Shown piece after piece: positions 1 through 5,527 of a stretch of DNA of 8,260 bases. The DNA is taken from positions 1 to 8,260 of the forward strand of contig CAKQGD010000066.1 of the NCBI GenBank assembly GCA_934232845.1, read 5' to 3'. The notes below the pieces were generated by a model. It saw nothing but the letters and a program-made list of their open reading frames with translations, ran no database searches and was not told the origin of the DNA. The position numbers and the translations under genes were made by a program. Each line of letters opens with the position of its first letter. Positions within the stretch are counted from its first letter, which is position 1. The stretch comes from an uncultured Oscillospiraceae bacterium. Lineage in GTDB: Bacteria > Bacillota > Clostridia > Oscillospirales > Ruminococcaceae.

Positions 1-251
1 GGGGTGAGCATCTTCGCTTTTTTATGAAACTGCGCTTTATATTTTGTGTTGTCAATCTTTGCATCTCCTGCGGTTACAATCAGAATGCAGCCCGCATCCG
101 TGAGAAACGACATGGTTTTTGCAATACGGGCGGAAATTACGCCCACGGCTTTGGCGGCAAGTTCCACGGTGGCGGATGAGACGGGAAATTCAAGAATGCG
201 CTCTTCCATGCCGAACTGGTTGAAATATGCTTTTACTTTTTCGATGGACAT
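1..251 (-). CDS. YbaK/EbsC-family aminoacyl-tRNA deacylase, N-terminal part (3' end outside window)
   Basis: About 83 residues of the N-terminus are visible. The family hydrolyses mischarged tRNAs in the cytoplasm; the E. coli member YbaK removes Cys from tRNA-Pro. Visible family features are VSSATVELAAKAVG (residues 24-37), the ARIAKT block (41-46) carrying the conserved lysine K45, a hydrophobic strand ILIVTAGDAKID (56-67), and a following KYKAQF segment. Full-length relatives are around 160 residues, so about half is missing past the left edge. The ATG at 251 is chosen because AGGAGAG sits about 8 nt upstream, and a promoter lies at 301-329, so the gene is probably transcribed separately from the DUF2284 gene that precedes it. 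Family assignment is fairly sure. The exact tRNA substrate cannot be read from the sequence: firmicute paralogues of this type are often annotated only as YbaK/EbsC family. Confidence 0.85.
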   Translation of the reverse strand, partial: MSIEKVKAYFNQFGMEERILEFPVSSATVELAAKAVGVISARIAKTMSFLTDAGCILIVTAGDAKIDNTKYKAQFHKKAKMLT

Positions 252-300
252 ATCAGATCTCTCCTGTAAGATGAAACGTTTTTGGCAAAAGCCGATTTTA

Positions 301-329
301 ATCGTAGCATAGAAATCTCATTTTGTCGA
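301..329 (-). promoter_or_regulatory. sigma-A-type promoter for the YbaK-family gene
   Basis: Read on the minus strand, TCGACA (329-324) is followed after exactly 17 nt by TACGAT (306-301). A TG lies one base before the -10, giving an extended -10. The expected start site near 294 gives a leader of about 43 nt before the ATG at 251. A 12-bp palindrome, CGATTTTAATCG (293-304), overlaps the -10/start-site area and might be an operator, though it could easily be chance. Confidence 0.5.
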
Positions 330-375
330 GAACGGCGCTGCCAAATCCTTGAAGAACGCAAGGCGCGGTGCGGAT

Positions 376-888
376 TCACCAGAATAAAAAGCCGACGAAG
401 CAGAGCTTTCCCCGTTCAAAAGCGAATGGAACGCCGAGCTTTTGGCAGATTTCGGACACATCAATGCCGTACGCCGACACTGCTCCGAGGTGAAGGTCGG
501 ACCGGCGGCACGGCTCCTGCGGGCAGGTGCAGCTTTCGCAGAGACGGCAGCCGCCGACTGTTAAAATCAGACAGCCGGGCTGCTCGGCGGCAAGGCGCAG
601 CATACGGGCGCTGTGCTGCTTGGCGAGACGTGCGGCTTCTTCCATATCATCGGGCCGGCAGGGGAGAAAACGGCTTGTCAAAAGCATTGCGTTTTTGTAT
701 GTCGAAAGCGCGGCGGCCATTTCATCGAGCGTTTTGCAGCAGGGCGGACAGAGCCAGCAGCGGCCGTAGCTTTGGCAGCTTTTCGGACTGCAGAGTGTGC
801 GGATGCGTTCCTGCGGAGTCACCAGCGCGGCGTCGAAGAGAACGGCGTCGGCGAAACCGCAGGAGAGAGCTTTTTCACAGATTGTCAT
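376..888 (-). CDS. DUF2284 family cysteine-rich putative metal-binding protein
   Basis: A 170-residue soluble protein with 15 cysteines. The first cluster, C33-x4-C38-x5-C44-x2-C47-PP-C50-C51, contains the YGxCWxCPPC signature typical of DUF2284. The second, GGCRLCESC (112-120) followed by C122 and PCRR (126-129), is the family's C-terminal GGC-x2-C motif. These clusters suggest bound metal or an iron-sulfur cluster, but no member's reaction is known to me. AGGAG lies 7 nt before the ATG at 888. The gene starts inside the 3' end of the LysR-type regulator gene (14-bp overlap), so the two are surely co-transcribed and probably translationally coupled. No clear terminator follows in the 124 bp before the YbaK-family gene. 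Family call is confident; function unknown. Confidence 0.85.
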   Translation of the reverse strand: MTICEKALSCGFADAVLFDAALVTPQERIRTLCSPKSCQSYGRCWLCPPCCKTLDEMAAALSTYKNAMLLTSRFLPCRPDDMEEAARLAKQHSARMLRLAAEQPGCLILTVGGCRLCESCTCPQEPCRRSDLHLGAVSAYGIDVSEICQKLGVPFAFERGKLCFVGFLFW

Positions 889-1774
889 GGCGGTGCTCCT
901 TTGTCATTTCAATAAAAGTACGGGCCGCTGCAGAAAGGGGAATTCCCTCGAGGTAACAAAATCCAATGCTGCGGGCCGGAATGGGGGGATCGACGGGAAT
1001 CTCAAATACGTCGCCGCGCAGGAGGGCGTGCTGCGACCATTCCCGCACAACGCAGGCGATGCCGAGACCGATGCCCGCGTAGTCGAGCAGCAGATGATGC
1101 GCGCCGAGTTCGATTTCCGCCTTTGGCGCAAGACCGTTCGAGAGAAAGTGGCGGTCGGCCCACCGGCGGGAATTTGCACTGCGTTCGAGCATCAGAAGCG
1201 GATAGGAGGAAAGCTCCGCGAGGGAAAGCGTCCGCCCGGAAAGCTCGGCATAGCGGTTTCCGGCGACGAAAACGTCGTGGACGGGCATGCACTCCTCAAA
1301 CAGAACGCCCGACGCGGAAAGCGGCAGATTAACCAGACCAAGGTCAAGCTTTCCGTCCTGAAGAAGACGCACGGTTTCGCCCGAGGTGCGGTTGGTAATG
1401 CGCAGCGCGACGTCGGGGTATTCCCGGTGGAACCGCTCGATGACCGGCAGCAAAAACCATCGGGAGACGGTATCGCCCGCGCCGATGCGCAGCTCGCCGG
1501 CGGTCAGGGTACGCAGCCGCAGAAGCTGGTTTTCCCCGCTTGACAGAAGGCCGAGCGCCGTGTGCACATAGCCGTAGAGCAGCTCGCCCTCTCCGGTCAG
1601 TTCGACGGTGCGTCCGCGCCGCAGAAACAGCCGAACGCCGAGGGATTCTTCAAGCTGGGCGACGGATTGGCTGACAGCGGGCTGGCTGATGAAAAGCTTT
1701 CTTGCCGCGGCGCTGAAGCTTTTTTCTCGGGCGGCGGCCTCAAATACGCGGTACTGCTCTAATTTAATCTCCAT
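875..1774 (-). CDS. LysR-family transcriptional regulator
   Basis: A 299-residue DNA-binding regulator of usual LysR length. Residues 1-60 form the winged helix-turn-helix: the LEQYRVFEAAAREKSFSAAA and FISQPAVSQSVAQLEESLG stretches are classic. A linker helix follows, then an effector-binding domain from about residue 90 (GELRIGAGDTVSRWFLLPVI) to the C-terminus. The frame is open up to 1921, but the ATG at 1774 is chosen because AAAGGAGGG lies just ahead of it and LysR homology begins there. The gene is divergent from the F420-ligase-type gene at 2038 and overlaps the DUF2284 gene downstream by 14 bp. LysR regulators typically control the divergent gene, so that ligase is the inferred target. 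The inducer is unknown. An autoregulatory arrangement is suggested by its promoter lying inside the inverted repeat at 1925-1970. Confidence 0.92.
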   Translation of the reverse strand: MEIKLEQYRVFEAAAREKSFSAAARKLFISQPAVSQSVAQLEESLGVRLFLRRGRTVELTGEGELLYGYVHTALGLLSSGENQLLRLRTLTAGELRIGAGDTVSRWFLLPVIERFHREYPDVALRITNRTSGETVRLLQDGKLDLGLVNLPLSASGVLFEECMPVHDVFVAGNRYAELSGRTLSLAELSSYPLLMLERSANSRRWADRHFLSNGLAPKAEIELGAHHLLLDYAGIGLGIACVVREWSQHALLRGDVFEIPVDPPIPARSIGFCYLEGIPLSAAARTFIEMTKEHRHDNL

Positions 1775-1781
1775 ATACGGC

Positions 1782-1790
1782 CCTCCTTTT
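1782..1790 (-). promoter_or_regulatory. Ribosome binding site fixing the LysR gene start
   Basis: On the minus strand AAAAGGAGG ends about 7 nt before the ATG at 1774. No comparable site precedes the upstream in-frame start at 1921, so the shorter 299-residue reading is preferred. Confidence 0.8.
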
Positions 1791-1924
1791 TCGCGGGGAA
1801 AGATAAGAAAACGCGGTATGAACGCTTGAGATGCAGGGCTTTCGCAGATACTTGGGCTGTAAAAGCCGAGATTTGTGCGGCAGACGGTGAAGCCGGATGC
1901 AGCCGCTGTATGGCAAAACAAAGC

Positions 1925-1970
1925 ATAAGAAAATATAATATGTATTATTATATATCAGGTATTTTCTTAT
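1925..1970. promoter_or_regulatory. Perfect 11-bp inverted repeat in the LysR/ligase divergent spacer (candidate operator)
   Basis: ATAAGAAAATA (1925-1935) is exactly repeated inverted as TATTTTCTTAT (1960-1970), with a 24-nt AT-rich spacer. Inside lies a further small palindrome, ATAATA-TG-TATTAT (1935-1948). The position between a LysR gene and its divergent neighbour, and the overlap with the LysR promoter, fit a LysR operator with two half-sites on the same helix face. This role is inference; AT-rich DNA can produce short palindromes by chance, but an 11-bp perfect match is unlikely to be random. Confidence 0.5.
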
Positions 1971-1975
1971 AGCAA
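1947..1975 (-). promoter_or_regulatory. Promoter for the LysR-DUF2284 transcript
   Basis: Minus-strand TTGCTA (1975-1970), a 17-nt spacer and a perfect TATAAT (1952-1947). The expected start near 1940 gives a leader of about 165 nt. The promoter lies almost wholly within the 1925-1970 inverted repeat, as expected for an autorepressed LysR gene. I recognise no riboswitch in the leader. Confidence 0.5.
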
Positions 1976-1990
1976 GAGTTTCGGTATGAT
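1962..1990 (+). promoter_or_regulatory. Possible activator-dependent promoter for the F420-ligase-type gene
   Basis: TATGAT (1985-1990) is a fair -10. The matching -35 position (1962-1967, TTTTCT) is poor and coincides with the right arm of the inverted repeat at 1960-1970. A weak -35 overlapped by a regulator site is what a LysR-activated promoter usually looks like. An alternative is TATAAT at 1934-1939 with TGGCAA at 1911-1916. Confidence 0.3.
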
Positions 1991-2037
1991 AGGAAGGCAG
2001 TCTGTCCCCGGACATCCGGGAGAAGGAGAGAAAAAAT

Positions 2038-3231
2038 ATGAGAACTGTGGGAACCATCTCCCGCGGAATCCGCGCTCCGATTATTCGTCAGGGAGACGAT
2101 CTCGTTTCCATTGTGACCGAGAGTGTGCTCGCCGCTTCAAAGGAAGAAGGGTTTGCGTTTCGTGACCGCGATGTGGTCGCCGTTACGGAATCCGTCGTTG
2201 CGCGTGCCGCGGGCAACTATGCATCGGTGGACGACATCGCGGCAGATGTGGCGGCGAAATTTCAGACTGATACGATCGGCGTAATTTTCCCGATTCTTTC
2301 GCGCAACCGCTTTGCGGTCTGCCTGCGCGGCATTGCCAAGGGAATGAAAAAGATCGTTCTGATGCTGAGCTATCCTTCCGACGAGGTGGGAAACCATCTG
2401 TTCGACGAGGAACTGCTCGATGAGAAAAATATCGATCCGTGGGCGGACGTTCTGGACGAAGCGGCTTACCGCAGTCTGTTCGGCTACGGGAAGCATCCGT
2501 TTACCGGCGTGGACTATGTGGAGTATTACACGAGCCTGATCCGTGACTGCGGCTGTGAGGCCGAGGTGATTTTTGCCAACCGTCCCACTGCGATTCTTTC
2601 TTATACTAAAAACGTACTCGCCTGCGATATCCATACCCGTGCGCGTACCAAGCGCCGTCTGCTTGCGGCGGGGGCCGAAAAGGTTCTGACCCTTGAGGAA
2701 ATTCTCAATGCACCTGTCAACGGCTGCGGCTACCATCCTCAGTACGGTCTGCTCGGGTCGAACAAGGCCACGGAGGATACGATCAAGCTGTTTCCGCGCA
2801 ATGCACAGGAATTTGCCGAAGCGCTGCAGAAGAGCCTCTGCGAGGCCACCGGAAAGCAGATGGAGGCGATGGTTTACGGCGACGGTGCGTTTAAGGATCC
2901 GGCGGGGAAGATTTGGGAGCTTGCGGACCCGGTGGTTTCTCCGGGACATACGGCGGGCCTTTGCGGAACGCCCAATGAGCTGAAGCTGAAATACCTTGCC
3001 GATAATGACTTTGCGGCGCTTTCGGGAGAAGAGCTGCGCAGTGCGATTCGTGAGCAGATTGAGCAGAAACACAGCGATCTCAAGGGGCACATGGCCTCGG
3101 AAGGAACGACGCCCCGCCAACTGACCGATCTGATCGGTTCGCTCTGCGATCTGACCTCGGGCAGCGGCGACAAGGGAACGCCGATCATTCTGGTGCAGGG
3201 TTACTTTGACAACTACGCAGAAGAGAACTGA
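2038..3231 (+). CDS. Coenzyme F420-0:L-glutamate ligase-family protein (CofE-like)
   Basis: A 397-residue cytoplasmic protein of the F420-ligase family, whose archaeal founder CofE adds glutamates by gamma-linkage to F420-0 using GTP. Family-like stretches are RQGDDLVSIV (17-26), RDVVAVTESVVARAAGNY (44-61, equivalent to the CofE GDVLVV...SKAEG region), an acidic YGDGAFKDPAGKIWELADP block (280-298) that could bind metal and nucleotide, and a C-terminal RQLTDLIGSLCDLTSGSGDKG (360-380). The ATG follows GAAGGAGAG by 7-8 nt. At about 400 residues it is much longer than archaeal CofE (about 250) and has a central insert, roughly residues 110-250. F420 is rare in Firmicutes and no other F420 gene is nearby, so the true substrate may differ. 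It stands alone between a divergent LysR gene and a strong terminator. Confidence 0.8.
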   Translation: MRTVGTISRGIRAPIIRQGDDLVSIVTESVLAASKEEGFAFRDRDVVAVTESVVARAAGNYASVDDIAADVAAKFQTDTIGVIFPILSRNRFAVCLRGIAKGMKKIVLMLSYPSDEVGNHLFDEELLDEKNIDPWADVLDEAAYRSLFGYGKHPFTGVDYVEYYTSLIRDCGCEAEVIFANRPTAILSYTKNVLACDIHTRARTKRRLLAAGAEKVLTLEEILNAPVNGCGYHPQYGLLGSNKATEDTIKLFPRNAQEFAEALQKSLCEATGKQMEAMVYGDGAFKDPAGKIWELADPVVSPGHTAGLCGTPNELKLKYLADNDFAALSGEELRSAIREQIEQKHSDLKGHMASEGTTPRQLTDLIGSLCDLTSGSGDKGTPIILVQGYFDNYAEEN

Positions 3232-3256
3232 AGACTCGGTTTTATAAAAAACTTTG

Positions 3257-3311
3257 AAAGAGCTTCGAAAAGAAGGACTTCCTGTCCTTTTTTTCGAAGC
3301 TCTTTCTTTTT
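3257..3311. terminator. Bidirectional rho-independent terminator
   Basis: Arms 3257-3278 and 3284-3305 pair over 22 bp (one G-U pair) around the 5-nt loop TTCCT. A T-rich tail (TCTTTCTTTTT) ends the plus-strand reading. On the minus strand the stem is followed by a T-rich stretch as well (GTTTTTTATAAA). It lies 25 bp past the F420-ligase-type gene and 6 bp past the stop of the minus-strand gene ending at 3311, so it serves both convergent transcripts. Confidence 0.9.
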
Positions 3312-3697
3312 CAGTCCCATGTGAGAGAATACCGTCCGGTGGCGCTGCGCAGCGTGATGACCAGCAAATACCGCCGTCCTTCTTCTGCGTCAAGGCAGGC
3401 TGACGGATGCAGGGAATCCAGCACAAAGGCAGGCTGTTTGGCATCGAAAAGACAAACCTGCCATTCGCCCCTTTGCAGCGCCGCGTCCATCTCAAAATGA
3501 TGAAGGCCGCCCTCGCGAAAGCGTATGACGCGGCGCAGCACCGCACTGCACGAGGAAACGCTTGCACGGCGGTAAGTGCCGCAAAATAAAACGGCTTTCT
3601 TTGTGCAGACGGTCAGATGTCCGTTTCGATAGAGAAGGGAAAAAACGCCGCCCAGCAGCAAAAGAAAAAGGATTGTCAGAATTGCGGATTTTCCCAT
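3311..3697 (-). CDS. Small membrane-anchored protein of unknown function
   Basis: 128 residues. Residues 5-23 form one strongly hydrophobic segment (AILTILFLLLLGGVFSLLY) after a short basic start, so an N-terminal anchor or uncleaved signal, leaving about 100 residues outside the membrane. The remainder is rich in beta-like alternation: GTYRRASVSS (40-49), VIRFREGGLHHFEMDA (57-72), WQVCLFD (79-85), and a final RYLLVITLRSATGRYSLTWD (109-128). The shape recalls small exported beta-sandwich proteins seen in Clostridia, but I cannot name the family. The ATG at 3697 is preferred over an in-frame TTG two codons upstream because GGGAGG (3711-3706) is 8 nt from the ATG and too close to the TTG. It is the last gene of the minus-strand operon, directly before the terminator. 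No frameshift or truncation is seen. Confidence 0.65.
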   Translation of the reverse strand: MGKSAILTILFLLLLGGVFSLLYRNGHLTVCTKKAVLFCGTYRRASVSSCSAVLRRVIRFREGGLHHFEMDAALQRGEWQVCLFDAKQPAFVLDSLHPSACLDAEEGRRYLLVITLRSATGRYSLTWD

Positions 3698-3743
3698 CGT
3701 CAATTCCTCCCTTGGCGTATACCGGCGGGGAACATCCGAACGG

Positions 3744-4223
3744 TCAGCGTTCGGCCGTTTTTTTCAGTGCGTCTCCCGTCAGGCGGTACTGCGTCCAGCC
3801 CTCGAGAGGCTTGGCGTCCAGCGACAGATAAAACCGGATGCTCGGTTCGTTCCAGTCGAGGCACTGCCACTCAAAACGGCCGCACCCCCTGTCGCAGGCG
3901 ATGGCGGCGAGCTTTTGCAAAAGGGCTTTTCCATAGCCGCGGCCGCGGTATTCCGGCAGAACGAAAAGGTCCTCCAGATAGAGGCCCGCACGTCCCAAAA
4001 AGGTCGAAAAGTTATGAAAAAACAGAGCGAAGCCGATTTCCCTTTGGTCTGCGACGGCAAAGAGAACCGCTGCCTTTTTTCGCTCGAACAGCCACTCTTC
4101 GAGAAGGGCCTCTGTCGCGACGACCTCGTGCTCCAGTTTTTCATATTGGGCGAGCTGTCGGATAAAAGAAAGAATGAGGGGAACGTCCTCTCTTTCTGCA
4201 AATCGAAAGATAAGCTGCTGCAT
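3744..4223 (-). CDS. GNAT-family N-acetyltransferase, spermidine/spermine acetyltransferase-like
   Basis: 159 residues, a single GNAT domain covering the whole protein. The acetyl-CoA pyrophosphate-binding loop is YRGRGYGKALL (92-102), preceded by the strand YLEDLFVLP (82-90). Further on, WNEPSIRFY (124-132) and GWTQYRL (142-148) match the SSAT arrangement (YLED, RGxGxG, WNEPSIxFY). Human SSAT acetylates polyamines, but bacterial members of this subfamily act on various amines and thialysine, so the substrate is uncertain. AGGAGA lies about 9 nt before the ATG at 4223. The gene follows the pseudouridine synthase gene by 30 bp and precedes the small membrane protein gene by 46 bp, consistent with one transcript. 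Family is sure; the SSAT-like subgroup is likely. Confidence 0.88.
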   Translation of the reverse strand: MQQLIFRFAEREDVPLILSFIRQLAQYEKLEHEVVATEALLEEWLFERKKAAVLFAVADQREIGFALFFHNFSTFLGRAGLYLEDLFVLPEYRGRGYGKALLQKLAAIACDRGCGRFEWQCLDWNEPSIRFYLSLDAKPLEGWTQYRLTGDALKKTAER

Positions 4224-4253
4224 GGCATAAAATCTCCTGTTGTTTTAAGGCGA

Positions 4254-4907
4254 TCAAGGCGGCACGGCGCCGGGGAACAAATTCCACGGAAATTGGTCGG
4301 GCGGCGGCGCGGTGATTTCGAGAGACTCGCCCGTGACCGGATGAAGAAAAGAAATCCGCCGCGACCAGAGCGCGATGCCGCAGATACCGCGTCCCCCGTA
4401 TCGCCTGTCGCCCGCGAGCGGAAGCTGCCGCGAGGCAAACTGCACGCGGATCTGATGGGTGCGGCCTGTTTCAAGCCGGATGCAGACAAGGGAAACTTCA
4501 CCGAAAGGAGCGTCTGCCGTATGCGCCAGCACACGGTAGGAGAGCACAGCCTCACGCACGCCCTTTCTTTCCCGGCGCACCACAAAGGTTTTGTTCTTTT
4601 TTGCGTCGTGGAAAAGAAGATCCCGCAGGGTGCCGTCCGGTTCCTTGGGACAACCGCAGACTACGGCGAGATATTCTTTTTGAAACTGTCCGTTCTGAAT
4701 CTGCGCGGAAAGCGCCGCCGCGGCCTTCTGCGTTTTGGCAGTCACCATGGCTCCGCCGACGTCCCGGTCAAGACGGTGCACGAGAAAGGCGGCCGGGCAT
4801 CCGCACGCTTCGCGCACAAGGGCGGGAAGTTCTCCCTCCGAGAGAATGCCGGCCGGTTTTTCGCAGCAGGCGAGAGACTCGTCCTGCCAGAGAATTCGTA
4901 AGCTCAT
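4254..4907 (-). CDS. RluA-family pseudouridine synthase
   Basis: 217 residues. The enzyme isomerises uridine to pseudouridine in RNA. The catalytic motif HRLDRDVGG (44-52) holds the conserved aspartate D47; most relatives read HRLDRDTSG, so the VGG ending is a mild variant. Other family blocks are EKPAGILS (16-23), KEYLAVV (77-83), the substrate-binding GRTHQIRVQFASR (148-160) and the ALWSRRISFLHPVTGE segment (179-194). There is no N-terminal S4 domain, so it resembles short single-domain members (about 220 residues). Whether the target is 23S rRNA or tRNA cannot be told. Its ATG overlaps the stop of the upstream cysteine-rich gene as ATGA (4907-4904), which implies translational coupling; no strong independent RBS is seen. 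Confidence 0.92.
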   Translation of the reverse strand: MSLRILWQDESLACCEKPAGILSEGELPALVREACGCPAAFLVHRLDRDVGGAMVTAKTQKAAAALSAQIQNGQFQKEYLAVVCGCPKEPDGTLRDLLFHDAKKNKTFVVRRERKGVREAVLSYRVLAHTADAPFGEVSLVCIRLETGRTHQIRVQFASRQLPLAGDRRYGGRGICGIALWSRRISFLHPVTGESLEITAPPPDQFPWNLFPGAVPP

Positions 4908-5197
4908 TCCAGTTCACTGATTTTTTTCGAAGCCGCAACAATCTCCTGAAATTTTGCAATGACGCGGCCGTAGTTTTCGGGGCGGTGCGGAAAGGTACAG
5001 GCGCTGCAGTCTTTGATGTCGCCGAAATACTGCGGATTTCCGCCGCATTTTTTGCCCAGTGCATACAGCGGGCAGTAGCAGAACAGACAGTTGAAATGTT
5101 CGGGATCCGCGGCGGCATGGCAGGGAAAATATTCACACTCGCGGTTGGTAAAGCAGGCGTAGTGTTTGCCGGCCCATTCGTTTTTTTGTTCGGACAT
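4904..5197 (-). CDS. Cysteine-rich small domain protein (CobD-associated type)
   Basis: A 97-residue soluble protein that is almost entirely the cysteine-rich small domain. Nine cysteines (15, 21, 26, 37, 40, 42, 51, 64, 67) plus H27 and H71 lie in the typical order: CEYFPCH (21-27), FNCLFCYCPLY (35-45), CGG (51-53), IKDCSACTFPH (61-71). The pattern suggests metal, perhaps zinc or iron-sulfur, binding. In other Clostridia this domain is often fused to or encoded next to the threonine-phosphate decarboxylase CobD and other cobalamin genes; none is present here, so it looks like an orphan copy. The start at 5197 follows AAAGGAGG by 9 nt. It leads the minus-strand operon and ends in an ATGA overlap with the pseudouridine synthase gene. 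Its biochemical role is unknown. Confidence 0.85.
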   Translation of the reverse strand: MSEQKNEWAGKHYACFTNRECEYFPCHAAADPEHFNCLFCYCPLYALGKKCGGNPQYFGDIKDCSACTFPHRPENYGRVIAKFQEIVAASKKISELE

Positions 5198-5262
5198 GTC
5201 AAAAAACCTCCTTTATGCGGTGAAAGCGAATGCTGAAGTACGAAAAAACGCCGAATGCAGAA

Positions 5263-5291
5263 ATTTTACGATAGAAGCCGTTTCTTGTAAA
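5263..5291 (-). promoter_or_regulatory. Promoter of the cysteine-rich / pseudouridine synthase operon
   Basis: Minus-strand TTTACA (5291-5286), a 17-nt spacer and TAAAAT (5268-5263), each 5 of 6 to consensus. The expected start near 5256 leaves a leader of about 58 nt to the ATG at 5197. A second possible start uses an extended -10, TGTTATAAT (5336-5328 on the minus strand), with no recognisable -35. Confidence 0.5.
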
Positions 5292-5309
5292 GCAAAAGGC
5301 CGAAACGGC
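5277..5309. repeat. Inverted repeat GCCGTTTC-N17-GAAACGGC around the -35 of the minus-strand operon
   Basis: Perfect 8-bp arms at 5277-5284 and 5302-5309. The -35 hexamer (5286-5291) lies in the spacer and the left arm lies between -35 and -10, so a dimeric protein bound here would block RNA polymerase. Without a T-run it is not a terminator. An operator role is inference. Confidence 0.4.
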
Positions 5310-5364
5310 AAAACACATTACCGGATCATTATAACACGAAATTTTTGTTTTCGCGAGACGAAGC

Positions 5365-5394
5365 TTGATATTTTCGATAAAGCAATGTTATAAT
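5365..5394 (+). promoter_or_regulatory. Possible sigma-A promoter upstream of the AEC operon
   Basis: TTGATA (5365-5370), 18-nt spacer, perfect TATAAT (5389-5394) with a TG one base upstream (extended -10). It would give a leader of about 170 nt before the ATG at 5573. Its start area overlaps the TGTTTCA arm at 5394-5400, so binding there would repress it. Confidence 0.5.
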
Positions 5395-5430
5395 GTTTCA
5401 TATTGCCGATATATTTTTTTATCTGAAACA
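5394..5430. promoter_or_regulatory. Inverted repeat TGTTTCA-N23-TGAAACA, candidate enhancer-binding-protein site
   Basis: Perfect 7-bp arms at 5394-5400 and 5424-5430, 30 bp apart from arm to arm, about three helical turns. The pair sits about 100-135 bp upstream of the -24 element of the sigma-54 promoter, the usual distance for an upstream activator sequence. The widely spaced arms may be halves of two weaker sites. Role inferred. Confidence 0.4.
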
Positions 5431-5527
5431 ATCGAATCGTCTTGAATTTTGTTTTAAGTCAGAACGGTTTTGTTCGGAAATTGAACAGCTTAGAGATCTG
5501 TTTTCTGTTTTTGCCGCTCAAAAAAGC

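Noticed and set aside
797..1543. Plus-strand frame (248 codons) opposite the LysR gene
   Set aside because: Shadow of the LysR coding strand in GC-rich DNA; no homology recognised.
1775..1921. 49-residue N-terminal extension of the LysR protein
   Set aside because: LysR proteins begin with the helix-turn-helix at the ATG at 1774, which has a strong ribosome binding site; the extension has neither homology nor an RBS and covers the probable leader.
1911..1925. Second sigma-54-like match, TGGCAA...AAGCA, before the ligase gene
   Set aside because: GG and GC are 9 nt apart instead of the required 10, and the TTG of the -12 element is absent.
2137..3567. Long open minus-strand frame (476 codons) opposite the F420-ligase-type gene
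   Set aside because: It is antisense to a well-supported gene, crosses the strong terminator hairpin, has arginine-rich low-information content and no family resemblance.
3736..3765. Hairpin CCGAAC-N7-GTTCGG followed by TTTTTTT on the plus strand
   Set aside because: It looks like a terminator only on the plus strand, where no gene runs into it; on the minus strand, where the genes lie, no T-run follows and it overlaps the GNAT stop codon.
3915..4901. Long plus-strand frame (328 codons) across the GNAT and RluA genes
   Set aside because: It is antisense to two confidently identified genes, with basic, composition-driven protein and no RBS.
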